Positions 33,222 through 42,102 are shown, numbered from the stretch's first letter. The stretch is DNA of 64,000 nucleotides from Bacillus sp. FJAT-27445 (GCF_001510665.1 NZ_LMTI01000006.1:149844-213843); one strand, 5' to 3'. Translations and numbers: made by a program. The notes: generated by a model from the letters alone, not told the origin.

Positions 33222-33707
33222 GTGACTTATGAAATTTTAACGTTACCAGCCTATCGGGCTGTAGGATTAAAATGGGAGGGAACATTTTCAGAAATCGTAC
33301 CGAATTTAAAAAACATCATTCAAAAATGTGAGGACCGAGCAATTGAATTAGAATATAAGGTGAATCCCAGTGTTCAATTAGGTCTATCTTATCATGTAGT
33401 TAAAAATGGATTCGAACATTACGCTGTATATGAAGTAAGTGAGGAGCAGGAGATACCTGATGGAATGATTGAAATAAGGATTCCTGAATGGACATATGTG
33501 AAGACTACACATAACAAAGGAAAAGATATACAAAAGACTTATACGGATTTACATCAATGGTTATTTAAGAGTGACTATACAGCATTTAGAGAAGCTGGTG
33601 TAGATTACTATGATCCTTATATGCCAATTAAACATGAATATTGCCCAGTTGAACGTGATCCTAATGATCCGCATTTTGATATTTATATACCGATTGTAAA
33701 AAAATAA
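33222..33707 (+). CDS. GyrI-like/AraC effector-binding-domain protein
   Basis: The 161-residue protein is a stand-alone GyrI-like (AraC effector-binding) domain. It has two beta-alpha-beta repeats with YEILTLPAYRAVGLKWEGTF at the start, YAVYEVSEEQEIPDGM in the middle and FDIYIPIVKK at the end. Such proteins bind small hydrophobic ligands or act as gyrase or MDR-regulator-like sensors; no DNA-binding domain is attached. GTG at 33222 follows GGGAGGG; an in-frame TTG just upstream is too close to the site. Surrounded by module K copies. Confidence 0.82.
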   Translation: MTYEILTLPAYRAVGLKWEGTFSEIVPNLKNIIQKCEDRAIELEYKVNPSVQLGLSYHVVKNGFEHYAVYEVSEEQEIPDGMIEIRIPEWTYVKTTHNKGKDIQKTYTDLHQWLFKSDYTAFREAGVDYYDPYMPIKHEYCPVERDPNDPHFDIYIPIVKK

Positions 33708-33720
33708 ATGTTTCTTTTTT

Positions 33721-33809
33721 AACAAACAGGTGCGTAGGTCCTGGAAGGATTTCCGCACTTTTTTGTTGAACTCTTTATTGAACATAAGTGGCAGTTTAGT
33801 TGAATTAGG
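33721..33809 (+). repeat. Intercassette module K, copy 3 (full)
   Basis: AACAAACAGGTGCG, hairpin closing CCGCACTTTTTTGTTGAA, a 20-base AT-rich piece, then AGTGGCAGTTTAGTTGAA. A head-only piece GAACAAACGGGGCAGGTTAA lies at 33957-33976. Confidence 0.8.
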
Positions 33810-34057
33810 ATGGAACTTTTTACCTGTAAATCCGTATTAGGTAACAAAATAATAAAGGGATGAAGTTTAAGTTGTTTTACGAAGGTGTTGATTACGGAAC
33901 TTTTTTGATGGGCAATTTTGTTTATCTTTCAAACGTTGGTAAATCGTTATCCTATTGAACAAACGGGGCAGGTTAATGAAAAAGAAATGAACTTTAGACA
34001 AATTTGTGCATTAAAAATGTTAATTACTCAATGAAAGGGAGATGAAATTCTATGATA

Positions 34058-34204
34058 TGGTTTATTGGTGGAGTAGTAATTCTTGGAGTCATTATAAGCA
34101 TGAAAAAAGGAAAACAGACAGACCATGATATTGCAAGTTCGTTGAGAGAAAATAACCGTCATCCACACGACCAAGGAGGGTTTATTAGAGACAGAAATAG
34201 GTAG
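34058..34204 (+). CDS. Small hypothetical protein (about 48 aa)
   Basis: The frame ending at 34204 gives VIISMKKGKQTDHDIASSL then NNRHPHDQGGFIRDRNR. The polar second half looks protein-like. An ATG at 34058 is in frame, but the better-placed ATG at 34053 (GGGAG ten bases before) is in another frame. That frame would give a hydrophobic IWFIGGVV start if one more base were present near 34080. The N-terminus is therefore uncertain, or the gene is frameshifted. Confidence 0.35.
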   Translation, partial: WFIGGVVILGVIISMKKGKQTDHDIASSLRENNRHPHDQGGFIRDRNR

Positions 34205-34238
34205 TTCGGAGTTCGGAGTTCGGAGTTCGGAGTTCGGT
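34204..34238 (+). repeat. Heptamer repeat (GTTCGGA)n
   Basis: Five near-perfect head-to-tail copies of a 7-bp unit, right after the stop of the small ORF; copy number is likely to vary by slippage. Confidence 0.9.
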
Positions 34239-34264
34239 GTTATTGTACAGTACAGTATTACTTG

Positions 34265-34350
34265 TTAAACGAACGGGTGCTTTGATCTAGTAAGGATTAA
34301 GGCACTTTTTTGTTGAAATCCTTATTATGCTAAAGTGGCAGTTGAAGTAG
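34265..34350 (+). repeat. Intercassette module K, copy 4 (full)
   Basis: TTAAACGAACGGGTGCTTTG, a hairpin closing AAGGCACTTTTTTGTTGAA, an AT-rich spacer, then AAAGTGGCAGTTGAAGTAGG: same order as copy 3. Confidence 0.8.
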
Positions 34351-34412
34351 GTATTACCTCGAAGTCTGTCAAATAATAAAAGAAACAATGTTGAATTTTA
34401 ATCGAGAAGTGT

Positions 34413-35342
34413 ATGGAAGGTGCAGAATTGAGGAAATCATTTAAAGTTCTATTTATTATTCTTTCAATAATTTGCGTCTTGTTACTATTTTTAGCCATTG
34501 GAGTTGGAAGGTTCATTAATAATGAGTTGGAATGGGAACTAAATCAGGATTTAACGTTTTCTCAATCATTTAAGATGGTATTAACGCAAAATTATGATGG
34601 TGAGAAAGAAACGCAAATTAAAAAAGAAAGTATCAAGGAACAGTATCGTCATATTACTGTTTATTATCCAGATGATTTTTCAAGATATATACCCATTACC
34701 AAAGAAACTTTACTATGGGCAATGGATAAAAACCGAGAACTTTTCGGAACAGTAAAAGAAGTACCATTGGATTTATTAGTAGTACAAAACAAAGATGAAT
34801 TAAGAGAGCTTAGACCACAGGAGAACCTATTAGGCTTTTATTCTGAATTTGACAAGATAGTCGCTATTACGTATGACGACAATGAATTGAATTTAGGAAA
34901 GAGGGAAACGCCACTTCACTATTTTCAAAAAGTAATTTTACACGAATATACACACTATATTTTTGCTCGATTGGTTAATGATTCAAGCGGAGGCACTTCC
35001 CCTTATCCAGTTTGGTTTCAGGAGGGGATTTGTGAATATGTAGGATACGACCAAACCACTATTGAACATTCGGATTTTGATTTGGAATTTGTTCCATTAG
35101 ACGAACTTGTTTCATACGAACAATGGCAAGATGTACAAATGCAAGGTGATACTGAAGCGTATTTACAAAGTTACTTTGCTATTAAATATTTGATTGATAC
35201 ATTTGGGGTTGGAATTGTAAAAGAAATTATTAATCTAACAAATAGTACGGGGGATTTTGAAAAAGGTTTTATGGAAGCTACTGATATCACCGTTATTGAT
35301 TTTGAAAACAATTTTTTAGGTGTAGCTGAGATATTGCGATAA
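34413..35342 (+). CDS. Membrane-anchored HExxH peptidase (peptidase MA-like)
   Basis: The 309-residue protein has an N-terminal transmembrane segment (FKVLFIILSIICVLLLFLAIG) and a gluzincin-type domain with HEYTHYIFARL (about 174) and a downstream glutamate in PVWFQEGICEYVGY (about 205), the peptidase MA-like pattern. The catalytic part faces outside. Substrate unknown. The ATG at 34413 has a weak site; a TTG at 34428 preceded by GGAAGGTG is an alternative start. AT-rich, within the cassette-like run. Confidence 0.8.
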   Translation: MEGAELRKSFKVLFIILSIICVLLLFLAIGVGRFINNELEWELNQDLTFSQSFKMVLTQNYDGEKETQIKKESIKEQYRHITVYYPDDFSRYIPITKETLLWAMDKNRELFGTVKEVPLDLLVVQNKDELRELRPQENLLGFYSEFDKIVAITYDDNELNLGKRETPLHYFQKVILHEYTHYIFARLVNDSSGGTSPYPVWFQEGICEYVGYDQTTIEHSDFDLEFVPLDELVSYEQWQDVQMQGDTEAYLQSYFAIKYLIDTFGVGIVKEIINLTNSTGDFEKGFMEATDITVIDFENNFLGVAEILR

Positions 35343-35517
35343 GACGCTCTACTTATTGTTTCAAATGTTAATCCTAAGCGGAAAAATTATAGCTGGTCAG
35401 CAGAATGTCAATAAATGTACATAAAACAAACGGGTTCAAGGGTACAGAAGCAACGCTAAAGGAAAGATAGCTAATGGATAACAAATTAAAATTAATATTT
35501 TCGGGAGGGGGGAGGCA

Positions 35518-36261
35518 ATGAAACCGATTCAATTGATAGAGCTAACAAAGGATGTGGAAATTCTGTATTCTAATAGCCATGTCGAATTATCATCAAGACG
35601 AAAGAAACAAATAGAAGAATTTTGGAAAGAAATTAACCAGCAAAACGCATTTCATAGGGGAGAAGTTTTTAATGTTAAAAGTATTATTGAAGAGGAGAAC
35701 TCTTACAAGATAATGCTTAACTGTACCGATTATGCTCACTATTTACATACTGTTAGAAACAATATTACAGATGATGAGGGATGCAAAGTTGTATTTGGAG
35801 CTGGATTAGTTGAAACAAAGGATTCAAAATTAGTCTTCGGTGAAATGGGTAATCATACGGCTTATCCTGGAAGGTTTCAGTGTGTAGCGGGTGGTTTGAG
35901 TTGGAATGATAAGAAGGATAATTATTTCGACATTAAAGAAAGTGTTTTACGTGAACTCGCTGAGGAGTTAGGAATTTATGAAACTAATAAGATTGAAAAT
36001 TGTACGCCAGTTTTTATTAAAACAGGTGGAATGTACGATTTCATTGTTGTTCTGTATCACATTAAGCTAAACATAACCTCAAATGAATTAATTGTTAGCT
36101 ACCAAAAATTTATAGAAGAACTTCTGCTTAAAGGGGAAAAACCTGAATTTCAAAGTGTGTTTTATTTGGAGAATAATAAAGATTCAGTATACCGTTTTTT
36201 TGAAAGTAAAAGGTATTGCGAAGAATATCTACGACCATATTTAGAACAAATGGTTTTTTAA
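35518..36261 (+). CDS. NUDIX-hydrolase-like protein
   Basis: The 247-residue protein contains a NUDIX box: CVAGGLSWNDKK... followed by ESVLRELAEELGIY (about 140-155), with the essential REL-EEL core, spanning a loop somewhat longer than the classic motif. It continues with NCTPVFIKTGGMYDF. NUDIX enzymes hydrolyse nucleoside diphosphates linked to another moiety; the N-terminal 75 residues are not recognised. GGGAGGGGGG lies close to the ATG. Flanked by partial module K (an AAACAAACGGGTTCAAGG head at about 35430) and copy 5 downstream. Confidence 0.78.
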   Translation: MKPIQLIELTKDVEILYSNSHVELSSRRKKQIEEFWKEINQQNAFHRGEVFNVKSIIEEENSYKIMLNCTDYAHYLHTVRNNITDDEGCKVVFGAGLVETKDSKLVFGEMGNHTAYPGRFQCVAGGLSWNDKKDNYFDIKESVLRELAEELGIYETNKIENCTPVFIKTGGMYDFIVVLYHIKLNITSNELIVSYQKFIEELLLKGEKPEFQSVFYLENNKDSVYRFFESKRYCEEYLRPYLEQMVF

Positions 36262-36340
36262 ACAAATGGTTGTAATTGTACAAACAGGTCAGTATTCATG
36301 TAATAAAGCTAAGTTTGTGAACAAATGCACTTAAACTATA

Positions 36341-36409
36341 GGGTGCGTTGATTCAAGAATGATTAATGCACTTTTTTGTTAAAGTTATTAAAATAACAAA
36401 GCAGAATTG
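36341..36409 (+). repeat. Intercassette module K, copy 5
   Basis: GGGTGCGTTGATTC, hairpin closing GATTAATGCACTTTTTTGTT, a spacer, then AAAGCAGAATTG. A head-only piece ACCGGGTGCTTTAG lies at about 37033. Confidence 0.75.
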
Positions 36410-36462
36410 TTAGATAAGGAAGGATTATAATTATTAGTATGATATCAAAAGGTGTGAAATAG

Positions 36463-37002
36463 ATGAATATAAAATATGAAATTATACCAATTGAAAAAGC
36501 TTACTTTTGTAAAGAGTTGTGTAATGAACTTATAGTTTTTCAAAAATCAAAGACAAAAATTACACCTGAATTGTTTGATGACATGAATTTTGAGACAAGG
36601 ATGCTTCCTTCTATAAAAAGTGCAATAGACAATCAAATCGTGGTTGTAAGAGATGGTGACAAAATAGTTGGTTATGTTTATTCAAATATCTCTCCTAAGG
36701 AAGCCTACTCAAATGATTTCGCAACTTTTTTTGACCTTTCTTCAGTGAATAGAAACAATGTAGGGTGTTTATCTCAGTTTTATATAATAGAAGAATATAG
36801 ACGATATGGGATTGGTTCAGTGCTCTTTGATATTTCAATGAAATGGTTGAACCAATTTGATGAAATAGAGGATTATTTTATTTTTGTTTCAAATGGTAAT
36901 GATGCATTAGAATTTTATAAACGTAAAGGTTTTGCTGTAAGCCACAACATTTTGAATGGGTTTATAACTGTTTTACGAAACAAAAGATTATCAGATAGAT
37001 AA
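36463..37002 (+). CDS. GNAT-family N-acetyltransferase
   Basis: The 179-residue protein shows the GNAT pattern: LSQFYIIEEYRRYGIGSVLF (acetyl-CoA loop at about 107-123), then IFVSNGNDALEFYKRKGFAVSH. It is distinct from the GNAT at 32.5 kb. Substrate unknown. AAAAGGTG precedes the ATG. Last gene of the AT-rich run; after it the DNA turns to minus-strand, GC-richer metabolic genes. Confidence 0.85.
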   Translation: MNIKYEIIPIEKAYFCKELCNELIVFQKSKTKITPELFDDMNFETRMLPSIKSAIDNQIVVVRDGDKIVGYVYSNISPKEAYSNDFATFFDLSSVNRNNVGCLSQFYIIEEYRRYGIGSVLFDISMKWLNQFDEIEDYFIFVSNGNDALEFYKRKGFAVSHNILNGFITVLRNKRLSDR

Positions 37003-37060
37003 TTGTGAATATGAGGAATTACACTTAAAATACCGGGTGCTTTAGTGAAATAAGATAATA

Positions 37061-37101
37061 AAAAAAGTGGCTTAGAGTCAAAATAACTCCAAGCCTTTTT
37101 A
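37061..37101. terminator. Bidirectional terminator at the end of the cassette-like run
   Basis: GGCTTAGAGT / ACTCCAAGCC with A-run to the left and TTTTT to the right; can stop both the last plus-strand gene and the gntP transcript. Confidence 0.8.
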
Positions 37102-37217
37102 ACTGTAAAATAATTTGTGATTCGTGTTGTGAAATTTATGTTTTTGCTGTGTGATATAACGTTTTGCACCTCACAAGTAAACCCGTTACCATTTCGTCCG
37201 GGTGGTTTTGCATTTGT

Positions 37218-38561
37218 TTACAACCCAGGAAGGATTCCCGAGAATAGGCTGAGGATGAAGACGCAGGCGAGTGCTGTAAGTCCTGCGATGAAGCCGCCGA
37301 TGGTCCAGGCTTTAAGGGTTTGCGGGATGGTTAGTTTCCCAAATCGGTTTACTACCCAGAAGCCGGAATCGTTTGGCAGGGACAGGCCGATACCGCCGGC
37401 GCAGATGGCCAGGCCAAGCAGGATTGGCGATACGCCAAGGTCTGCCGTCATTGGTCCAAGTATGCTTGATGTTGTAACAAGTGCAACGGTTGCAGAACCG
37501 AGTGAAGCGCGGAGGATCTGCGAGAAAATGAATGCGAGCAGCAAGACTGGAATGCTCCAGCTTTGCATCGTGGTAATCAGGTATTCGCCGACGCCGCTCT
37601 TGTTGATGACGGCTCCGAACGCGCCGCCCGCGCCCGTGATTAAGATGATGATACCGGCGGAGTTGATTGCTTCGGAATACAGCCTCTCATAAGGAATCGA
37701 AATATATGGCTTTAATAGGATAAGAGCTGCAACAACACTGATGAAAAGGGCGATATTTTTTTCACCGACGAAGCCAAGGACGCTTGCCAGGCCAGTGCCC
37801 GGGAACGCAAGCTGCGATACGGTGTTCGCCAGGATCAGGATGATAGGCAGGCCAAGCATGAAAAAGCTGAGGCCGGTGCTGATTTCCTTCTTTGGCGCGT
37901 CTGCCGCATTCATTTCGACTTCTTCAATGTCGCCGGAGTGCTGGACGCGTTTTCCGATGAACAGGCCGTATAAATATCCACCGATAAGTGTTGCTGGGAT
38001 GGAAACGAGAATCCCGTACAGGATGAACAGGCCAAGGTCGGCTTTTGTGTTTTCCGCGACGACGAGCGGCCCCGGTGTCGGAGGGATCATGTTGTGGGAA
38101 ACGATGAGCCCGACGCCTAGCGCGGTAACGAATGTAACAACAGACAGGCCGGTTTTTCTCGCAAGGCTCTTGATCAGTCCGCTCAAGATAACAAACGCGG
38201 CATCGAAGAATACCGGAATTGAGACGACGGTTCCAGTTAGGCCGAGGCCTGCAGGAGAACGTTTAGTGCCGAATACTTTCAAGACTGCCTGGGCGATTTT
38301 TTCAACGGCACCCGATGCACCGAGGAATTGTCCGAAGATCACGCCAAGACCGATTAAGATCCCGACACCGGTCATCGTGTTTCCGAAGCCCTGCGTGACG
38401 GTGACGGCAACTTCCTTCAACGGCATGCCGATTGCAAGCGCCGTGGCGAATGCGACGCCAATCAAGGACAGGAACGGTTCAACCTTTAATTTTAAAATAA
38501 GGAAGAACAGTGCTCCCAATGCTAGCAAAAAAACAATAATTAACATACTGCCAGTAACCAT
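37218..38561 (-). CDS. GntP-family gluconate/acid-sugar permease
   Basis: The 447-residue protein has about 12 hydrophobic segments and GntP-family features: GFGNTMTGVGILIGLGVIFGQFL, SIPVFFDAAFVIL, SHNMIPPTPGPLVVAE and a C-terminal SILGPMTADLGVSPILLGLAICAGGIGLSLPNDSGFWVV. The family imports gluconate and similar C4-C6 acid sugars by proton symport. With the kinase and dehydrogenase upstream, a four-carbon acid such as threonate or erythronate is the likely substrate. Start ATG at 38561 with AAGGGGG eight bases upstream; another ATG six bases earlier is in frame. Confidence 0.9.
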   Translation of the reverse strand: MVTGSMLIIVFLLALGALFFLILKLKVEPFLSLIGVAFATALAIGMPLKEVAVTVTQGFGNTMTGVGILIGLGVIFGQFLGASGAVEKIAQAVLKVFGTKRSPAGLGLTGTVVSIPVFFDAAFVILSGLIKSLARKTGLSVVTFVTALGVGLIVSHNMIPPTPGPLVVAENTKADLGLFILYGILVSIPATLIGGYLYGLFIGKRVQHSGDIEEVEMNAADAPKKEISTGLSFFMLGLPIILILANTVSQLAFPGTGLASVLGFVGEKNIALFISVVAALILLKPYISIPYERLYSEAINSAGIIILITGAGGAFGAVINKSGVGEYLITTMQSWSIPVLLLAFIFSQILRASLGSATVALVTTSSILGPMTADLGVSPILLGLAICAGGIGLSLPNDSGFWVVNRFGKLTIPQTLKAWTIGGFIAGLTALACVFILSLFSGILPGL

Positions 38562-38637
38562 TTTCATTTCCCCCTTTGTGAATGAACCCGGAAGCATGAC
38601 CCCTAATGCACGCCTGCCGGAAACTACCGTGAGTAAA

Positions 38638-40071
38638 TCATTTCCCCTCTAACGTTAACACGACATCCTTCAAGGTTGAGACTGCTCCAACATTCCCTGG
38701 GAAAATCACGTATGGAATGAACGGGAAGGTGCTTTCCTCACCGGTTTTCCATACCGGAATTCCCGGAGCGATCTGGCCGGCGACGTCCGCGCGCTTGACA
38801 CAGAGGCCTTTTGTGCCGACATCGCTTGAGGTGATGCCCCCTTTGGCGATCAGATAATTCGGGCGGATGGAAAAGTTGCGGACAATGCTCGTAACTGCGT
38901 CGGAAATTTTAACCGACAGCTTCAATTCCTCTTCCTCTAGCCCATCGCCAAGGTCGAGCCTTTGCCTTTTTGTAAAAATAACCGTCGAGATTCCGGCCGC
39001 CACCATTTTTTCCGCTTCAAGGCGGACACGCTCGGTTTCATCAAGGAATGCTTCTTCGTGTAAAACAAGATGCGCGTCAAACTCGATGAAGTGCAGCGAG
39101 TCGGTAGTCTGCAGCTCTTTCAGTTGCTCGGTCGTTTTTTGGACGTGCGATCCGACGATGACCAGGCCGCCAGTCGCGGCATCTTCGTTAATCAGCTCTT
39201 CCCGGGTAAGGAGCGGACGGGAGCTGATGTCGCCGATGACTTTTGTGAACGAGGCCGCTGTCCGGAAGATGAACCGTTTTCCATTTTGAAGCGCTTTGAT
39301 AAGAGCTGCCGCAAACACTTTGACATCGTATTCCTCGACGGCATTGACGACAATTTTTCCAAAATCGCTTACCTGCATAAGTTGGCTGGTAATGGCATCG
39401 ATCTCAATGTTGCGCAGGCTGTCGAGCGAAATGTAAAGGACGTCCTCTTTCTTGAAGTGGCCGTCTGTTTTTTCCTCAATCCAGCTGCCGAGATGGCTCG
39501 AATGATAGCCGAAGGTCCGGTCCTTGGCAAATTCGGTTTCGCCCGCCGGAACGAGCATGTCGTTTTGAAGGACATAATGGATGTTGTCTACGGTCAAGCG
39601 CCCTCCTTCCTTAAAGAAAGGGAGAAGGACTTCACCATCGATGTCCGTGCTGACGGATTCTTCAATAGTTTCCTTCAATACTTCGGTTTCAAGCGGATAG
39701 TGGCCGCGGAGTGTTGAATCGCCTCGACTAATCAGGATATACTGCCTGCCGAACTTCCGGGATGCATTTTCCGCCCGTTCGGCGATATCCTTGTGGACCT
39801 TCCGGGTTTCTTCAGCAGTGAACGCCCGTGAATTCGTCAGGATAAAGAATATCTGGTTGTCTTCAAGGAAACCCTGATCGATCGTATCCTCGGACCAGTC
39901 GGTGTAGACGGAAACGCCGTGAACGGTCTGGACGCCGGTCGGGTCATCATCGAGGACGATAATTTTATGAGTGAAACCAGGCCTTATTTTTGCCCAAGCC
40001 TCCTGCACCTTTTGGTGGCTGACGGCAGGGAAGGAGGCGAGCACTTCATGTACATTTCTAGTCTTCAACAT
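38638..40071 (-). CDS. Four-carbon acid sugar kinase (DUF1537 family)
   Basis: The 477-residue protein matches the four-carbon acid sugar kinase family (OtnK/DtnK), which phosphorylates 3-oxo- or 2-oxo-tetronates or D-threonate/erythronate. N-terminal domain motifs are LDDDPTGVQTVHG (about 40) and ISRGDSTLRGHYPLE (about 113). The C-terminal nucleotide-binding domain has VVGSHVQKTTEQ, LIAKGGITSSDVGT and GNVGAVSTLKDVV. The start codon overlaps the dehydrogenase stop by 14 bases, so translation is probably coupled. An isomerase or aldolase is not in this window, so the pathway is incomplete here. Confidence 0.88.
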   Translation of the reverse strand: MLKTRNVHEVLASFPAVSHQKVQEAWAKIRPGFTHKIIVLDDDPTGVQTVHGVSVYTDWSEDTIDQGFLEDNQIFFILTNSRAFTAEETRKVHKDIAERAENASRKFGRQYILISRGDSTLRGHYPLETEVLKETIEESVSTDIDGEVLLPFFKEGGRLTVDNIHYVLQNDMLVPAGETEFAKDRTFGYHSSHLGSWIEEKTDGHFKKEDVLYISLDSLRNIEIDAITSQLMQVSDFGKIVVNAVEEYDVKVFAAALIKALQNGKRFIFRTAASFTKVIGDISSRPLLTREELINEDAATGGLVIVGSHVQKTTEQLKELQTTDSLHFIEFDAHLVLHEEAFLDETERVRLEAEKMVAAGISTVIFTKRQRLDLGDGLEEEELKLSVKISDAVTSIVRNFSIRPNYLIAKGGITSSDVGTKGLCVKRADVAGQIAPGIPVWKTGEESTFPFIPYVIFPGNVGAVSTLKDVVLTLEGK

Positions 40072-40960
40072 GCTGATCGCCCTTTAGTTGAAAATTGGCC
40101 AGCTTTTCGTAAAATTGGACAAGGCCGCCGTGGTCATCGGCCGCTTTGCCGTCTGCTTTCATTGAATGGAACATTTCGAGCACCTGGCTGGTAAGCGGAA
40201 GCGGAACGCCGAGAGCATGCGCGGTATCCATAACGTTCGTCAGGTCCTTCGAGTTGATGTCAATTCGACCACCGGCGACGAAATTGCGCTCCAAGATGAG
40301 CGGAACCTTCGCGTCAAGGACTGCGCTTCCTGCGAGGCCGCCTCGGATTGCTTCGTACATTTTCCGGATGTCGATTCCTGCCTTGCCGGCGAGGATGAGC
40401 GCTTCGGACATGGCCGCGATGTTGACGTTGACAATGATTTGGTTCGCGAGCTTCGCGGTTGCACCGCAGCCATTGTCACCGACCAGGGTGATGTCTTTGC
40501 CCATTTTTTGTAGGACAGGCTTGACCTTTTCGAAAATTTCTTCCTTCCCGCCGGCCATAATCGCAAGCGTGCCATCAATAGCTTTAGGTTCGCCACCGCT
40601 GACTGGGGCATCTAGCATTTCGAGTCCTTTAGCAGCAAGCGCATCGGCGATTTCCTTTGATGCGACAGGGGAAATGGAACTCATGTCTACGACGATCGTG
40701 CCTGCCTTCGCGCCATGAATGACACCGTTTTCACCGAGGACGACACTTTTTACATGCCTGCCATTTGGCAGCATCGTGAAGATGACGTCGCTGTTTTGCC
40801 CGACTTCCTTTGGTGTTTTGGCAGCGGTTGCACCGTTTTCAGCGAGCTGCTTTACAGCCTCCTCGTTAATGTCAAAGACGGTCACCTCGTACCCGCCACG
40901 CAAAAGATTGAGTGTCATTGGTTTTCCCATGATTCCGAGACCTATGAATCCCAGCTTCAT
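40058..40960 (-). CDS. NAD(P)-dependent beta-hydroxyacid dehydrogenase (LtnD/GarR-like)
   Basis: The 300-residue enzyme has the N-terminal Rossmann motif GFIGLGIMGKPM (residues 4-15), the substrate signature MLDAPVSGGEPKA (about 118) and the catalytic-helix lysine in GCGATAKLANQIIV (about 171). These define the beta-hydroxyacid dehydrogenases such as tartronate semialdehyde reductase and L-threonate dehydrogenase. With a DUF1537 kinase and GntP transporter downstream, oxidation of a four-carbon acid sugar is most likely. ATG at 40960 follows AAGGAGGAG. First gene of a three-gene operon with a cre site and tandem operators upstream. Confidence 0.88.
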   Translation of the reverse strand: MKLGFIGLGIMGKPMTLNLLRGGYEVTVFDINEEAVKQLAENGATAAKTPKEVGQNSDVIFTMLPNGRHVKSVVLGENGVIHGAKAGTIVVDMSSISPVASKEIADALAAKGLEMLDAPVSGGEPKAIDGTLAIMAGGKEEIFEKVKPVLQKMGKDITLVGDNGCGATAKLANQIIVNVNIAAMSEALILAGKAGIDIRKMYEAIRGGLAGSAVLDAKVPLILERNFVAGGRIDINSKDLTNVMDTAHALGVPLPLTSQVLEMFHSMKADGKAADDHGGLVQFYEKLANFQLKGDQHVED

Positions 40961-40981
40961 AAAAACTCCTCCTTCTATGTT

Positions 40982-40995
40982 GGTAAACGCTTTCA
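40982..40995 (-). promoter_or_regulatory. Catabolite-responsive element (cre)
   Basis: GGTAAACGCTTTCA matches the CcpA-binding consensus TGWAARCGYTWNCA at all but the first base. It lies just upstream of the acid-sugar operon, so glucose repression is expected. Confidence 0.75.
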
Positions 40996-41035
40996 ATTTG
41001 CTTTATGTCACCAATTGTACACACTTGATTTAATT

Positions 41036-41066
41036 TTGTATACAATTATTTTTATTTTGTATACAA
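41036..41066. promoter_or_regulatory. Twin TTGTATACAA operators between operon and GntR regulator
   Basis: Perfect palindromes TTGTATACAA at 41036-41045 and 41057-41066, two helical turns (21 bp) apart. A degenerate third (TTGTACACAC) lies at about 41025. Sites of the TTGTATAC type are typical for FadR-class GntR repressors; the divergent GntR gene is the obvious binder. Confidence 0.8.
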
Positions 41067-41346
41067 AAAAGTTTTTTCTTTAAAATGAAGGGCGGTCGTT
41101 CTATACTTGAGAAGAGAGCAGGCCCGGTACTGTCGGGTAGCGGAAATGATGGATTTGGGGAATTTTTTAAAGGAGCCATTCTGAGGTTCGTGGCGCTCCT
41201 AGATGTGTAACTTTTTTAAAAGAAGAATCCATAATAAGCGGGACTCGTAATCTTAAAGCTTTACTAAAAAGAGTTTTCAAGTCCTGAAAAACCGCAGTGC
41301 CTTAAAAATAATGGACTCAACATTGCTAATTAGGAGAGTCGGTACG

Positions 41347-41964
41347 ATGACGAAGAAAATGCAGCAGCACGCATATTTGCAGACATACGAATATTTACGG
41401 GATAAAATCCTGCACGGGGAGCTCGAACGGGGCACGAAATTGACCGAAGAGAAACTCGCGCAGGAATTGGGCGTGAGCCGGACGCCAATCCGCGAGTCAA
41501 TCCGCAGGCTAGAACAAGAGGGGCTCATTAAACAAAAGAAGGTCGTAAACCCTACCGAAACAGATTTGCGAAACCTGTTCCAGGTGAGGATATTATTAGA
41601 GAGCTTCGCCGCAAAATCAGCAGCCACTTATATGGGTGAAGCTGATTTGAAAAGGCTTGAGGACTGCGTCCAGGTGGGCAGGACCGGGACGACGGACGAG
41701 ATCATGAAAGCAAACGAAAGCTTCCACGACATCATCGTCCGGGCGACCAACAATCCCGTCATGATCGATACAATCGAACGGATGCAAGCGATTATCTACC
41801 TTTTTCGGAAAACCGTCGTCTACCACAAACGACCATTCCTCATAGACGAACACCAATACATTTACGATGCCATCCTCAACCGCCAAGCGGACGAAGCCGA
41901 ACGGCTCATGAAAGAACACCTCCAAGCCGACCTCGACTTCTGCCTCCACGTACTAGCGCAGTAA
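41347..41964 (+). CDS. GntR-family (FadR/FCD) transcriptional regulator
   Basis: The 205-residue protein has an N-terminal winged helix (YEYLRDKILHGELERGTKLTEEKLAQELGVSRTPIRESIRRLEQEGL) and a C-terminal FCD helical domain with a metal/effector site (ESFHDIIVRATNN, HQYIYDAILNRQADEAERLMKEHL). It is divergent from the acid-sugar operon and presumably represses it and itself through the TTGTATACAA sites, with an acid sugar or its phosphate as effector. ATG at 41347 follows AGGAGAG eight bases upstream; a longer reading to 41311 is not used. Confidence 0.9.
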   Translation: MTKKMQQHAYLQTYEYLRDKILHGELERGTKLTEEKLAQELGVSRTPIRESIRRLEQEGLIKQKKVVNPTETDLRNLFQVRILLESFAAKSAATYMGEADLKRLEDCVQVGRTGTTDEIMKANESFHDIIVRATNNPVMIDTIERMQAIIYLFRKTVVYHKRPFLIDEHQYIYDAILNRQADEAERLMKEHLQADLDFCLHVLAQ

Positions 41965-41994
41965 CGTGCGGGAGGGAAGGGGGAAAATGCGAAC

Positions 41995-42026
41995 AGTGAA
42001 GCAGGGGACGTATCTAGTGCCTCATT
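41995..42026 (+). repeat. Family B repeat downstream of gntR
   Basis: AGTGAAGCAGGGGACGTATC then TAGTGCCTCATTTTG; preceded by GCGAAC, the same lead-in as family D. It starts about 30 bases after the stop. Confidence 0.9.
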
Positions 42027-42060
42027 TTGTATTTTGCGGATGATTAATATTTTTTCACAG

Positions 42061-42102
42061 AAGCTGCTCCATTGAAGGTGTATTAACCTAATGGCGCGGC
42101 TT
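42061..42102 (+). terminator. Hairpin terminator after gntR
   Basis: AAGCTGCTCCATT / AATGGCGCGGCTT (G-U and one mismatch), followed by ATTTAAATT. Confidence 0.45.
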
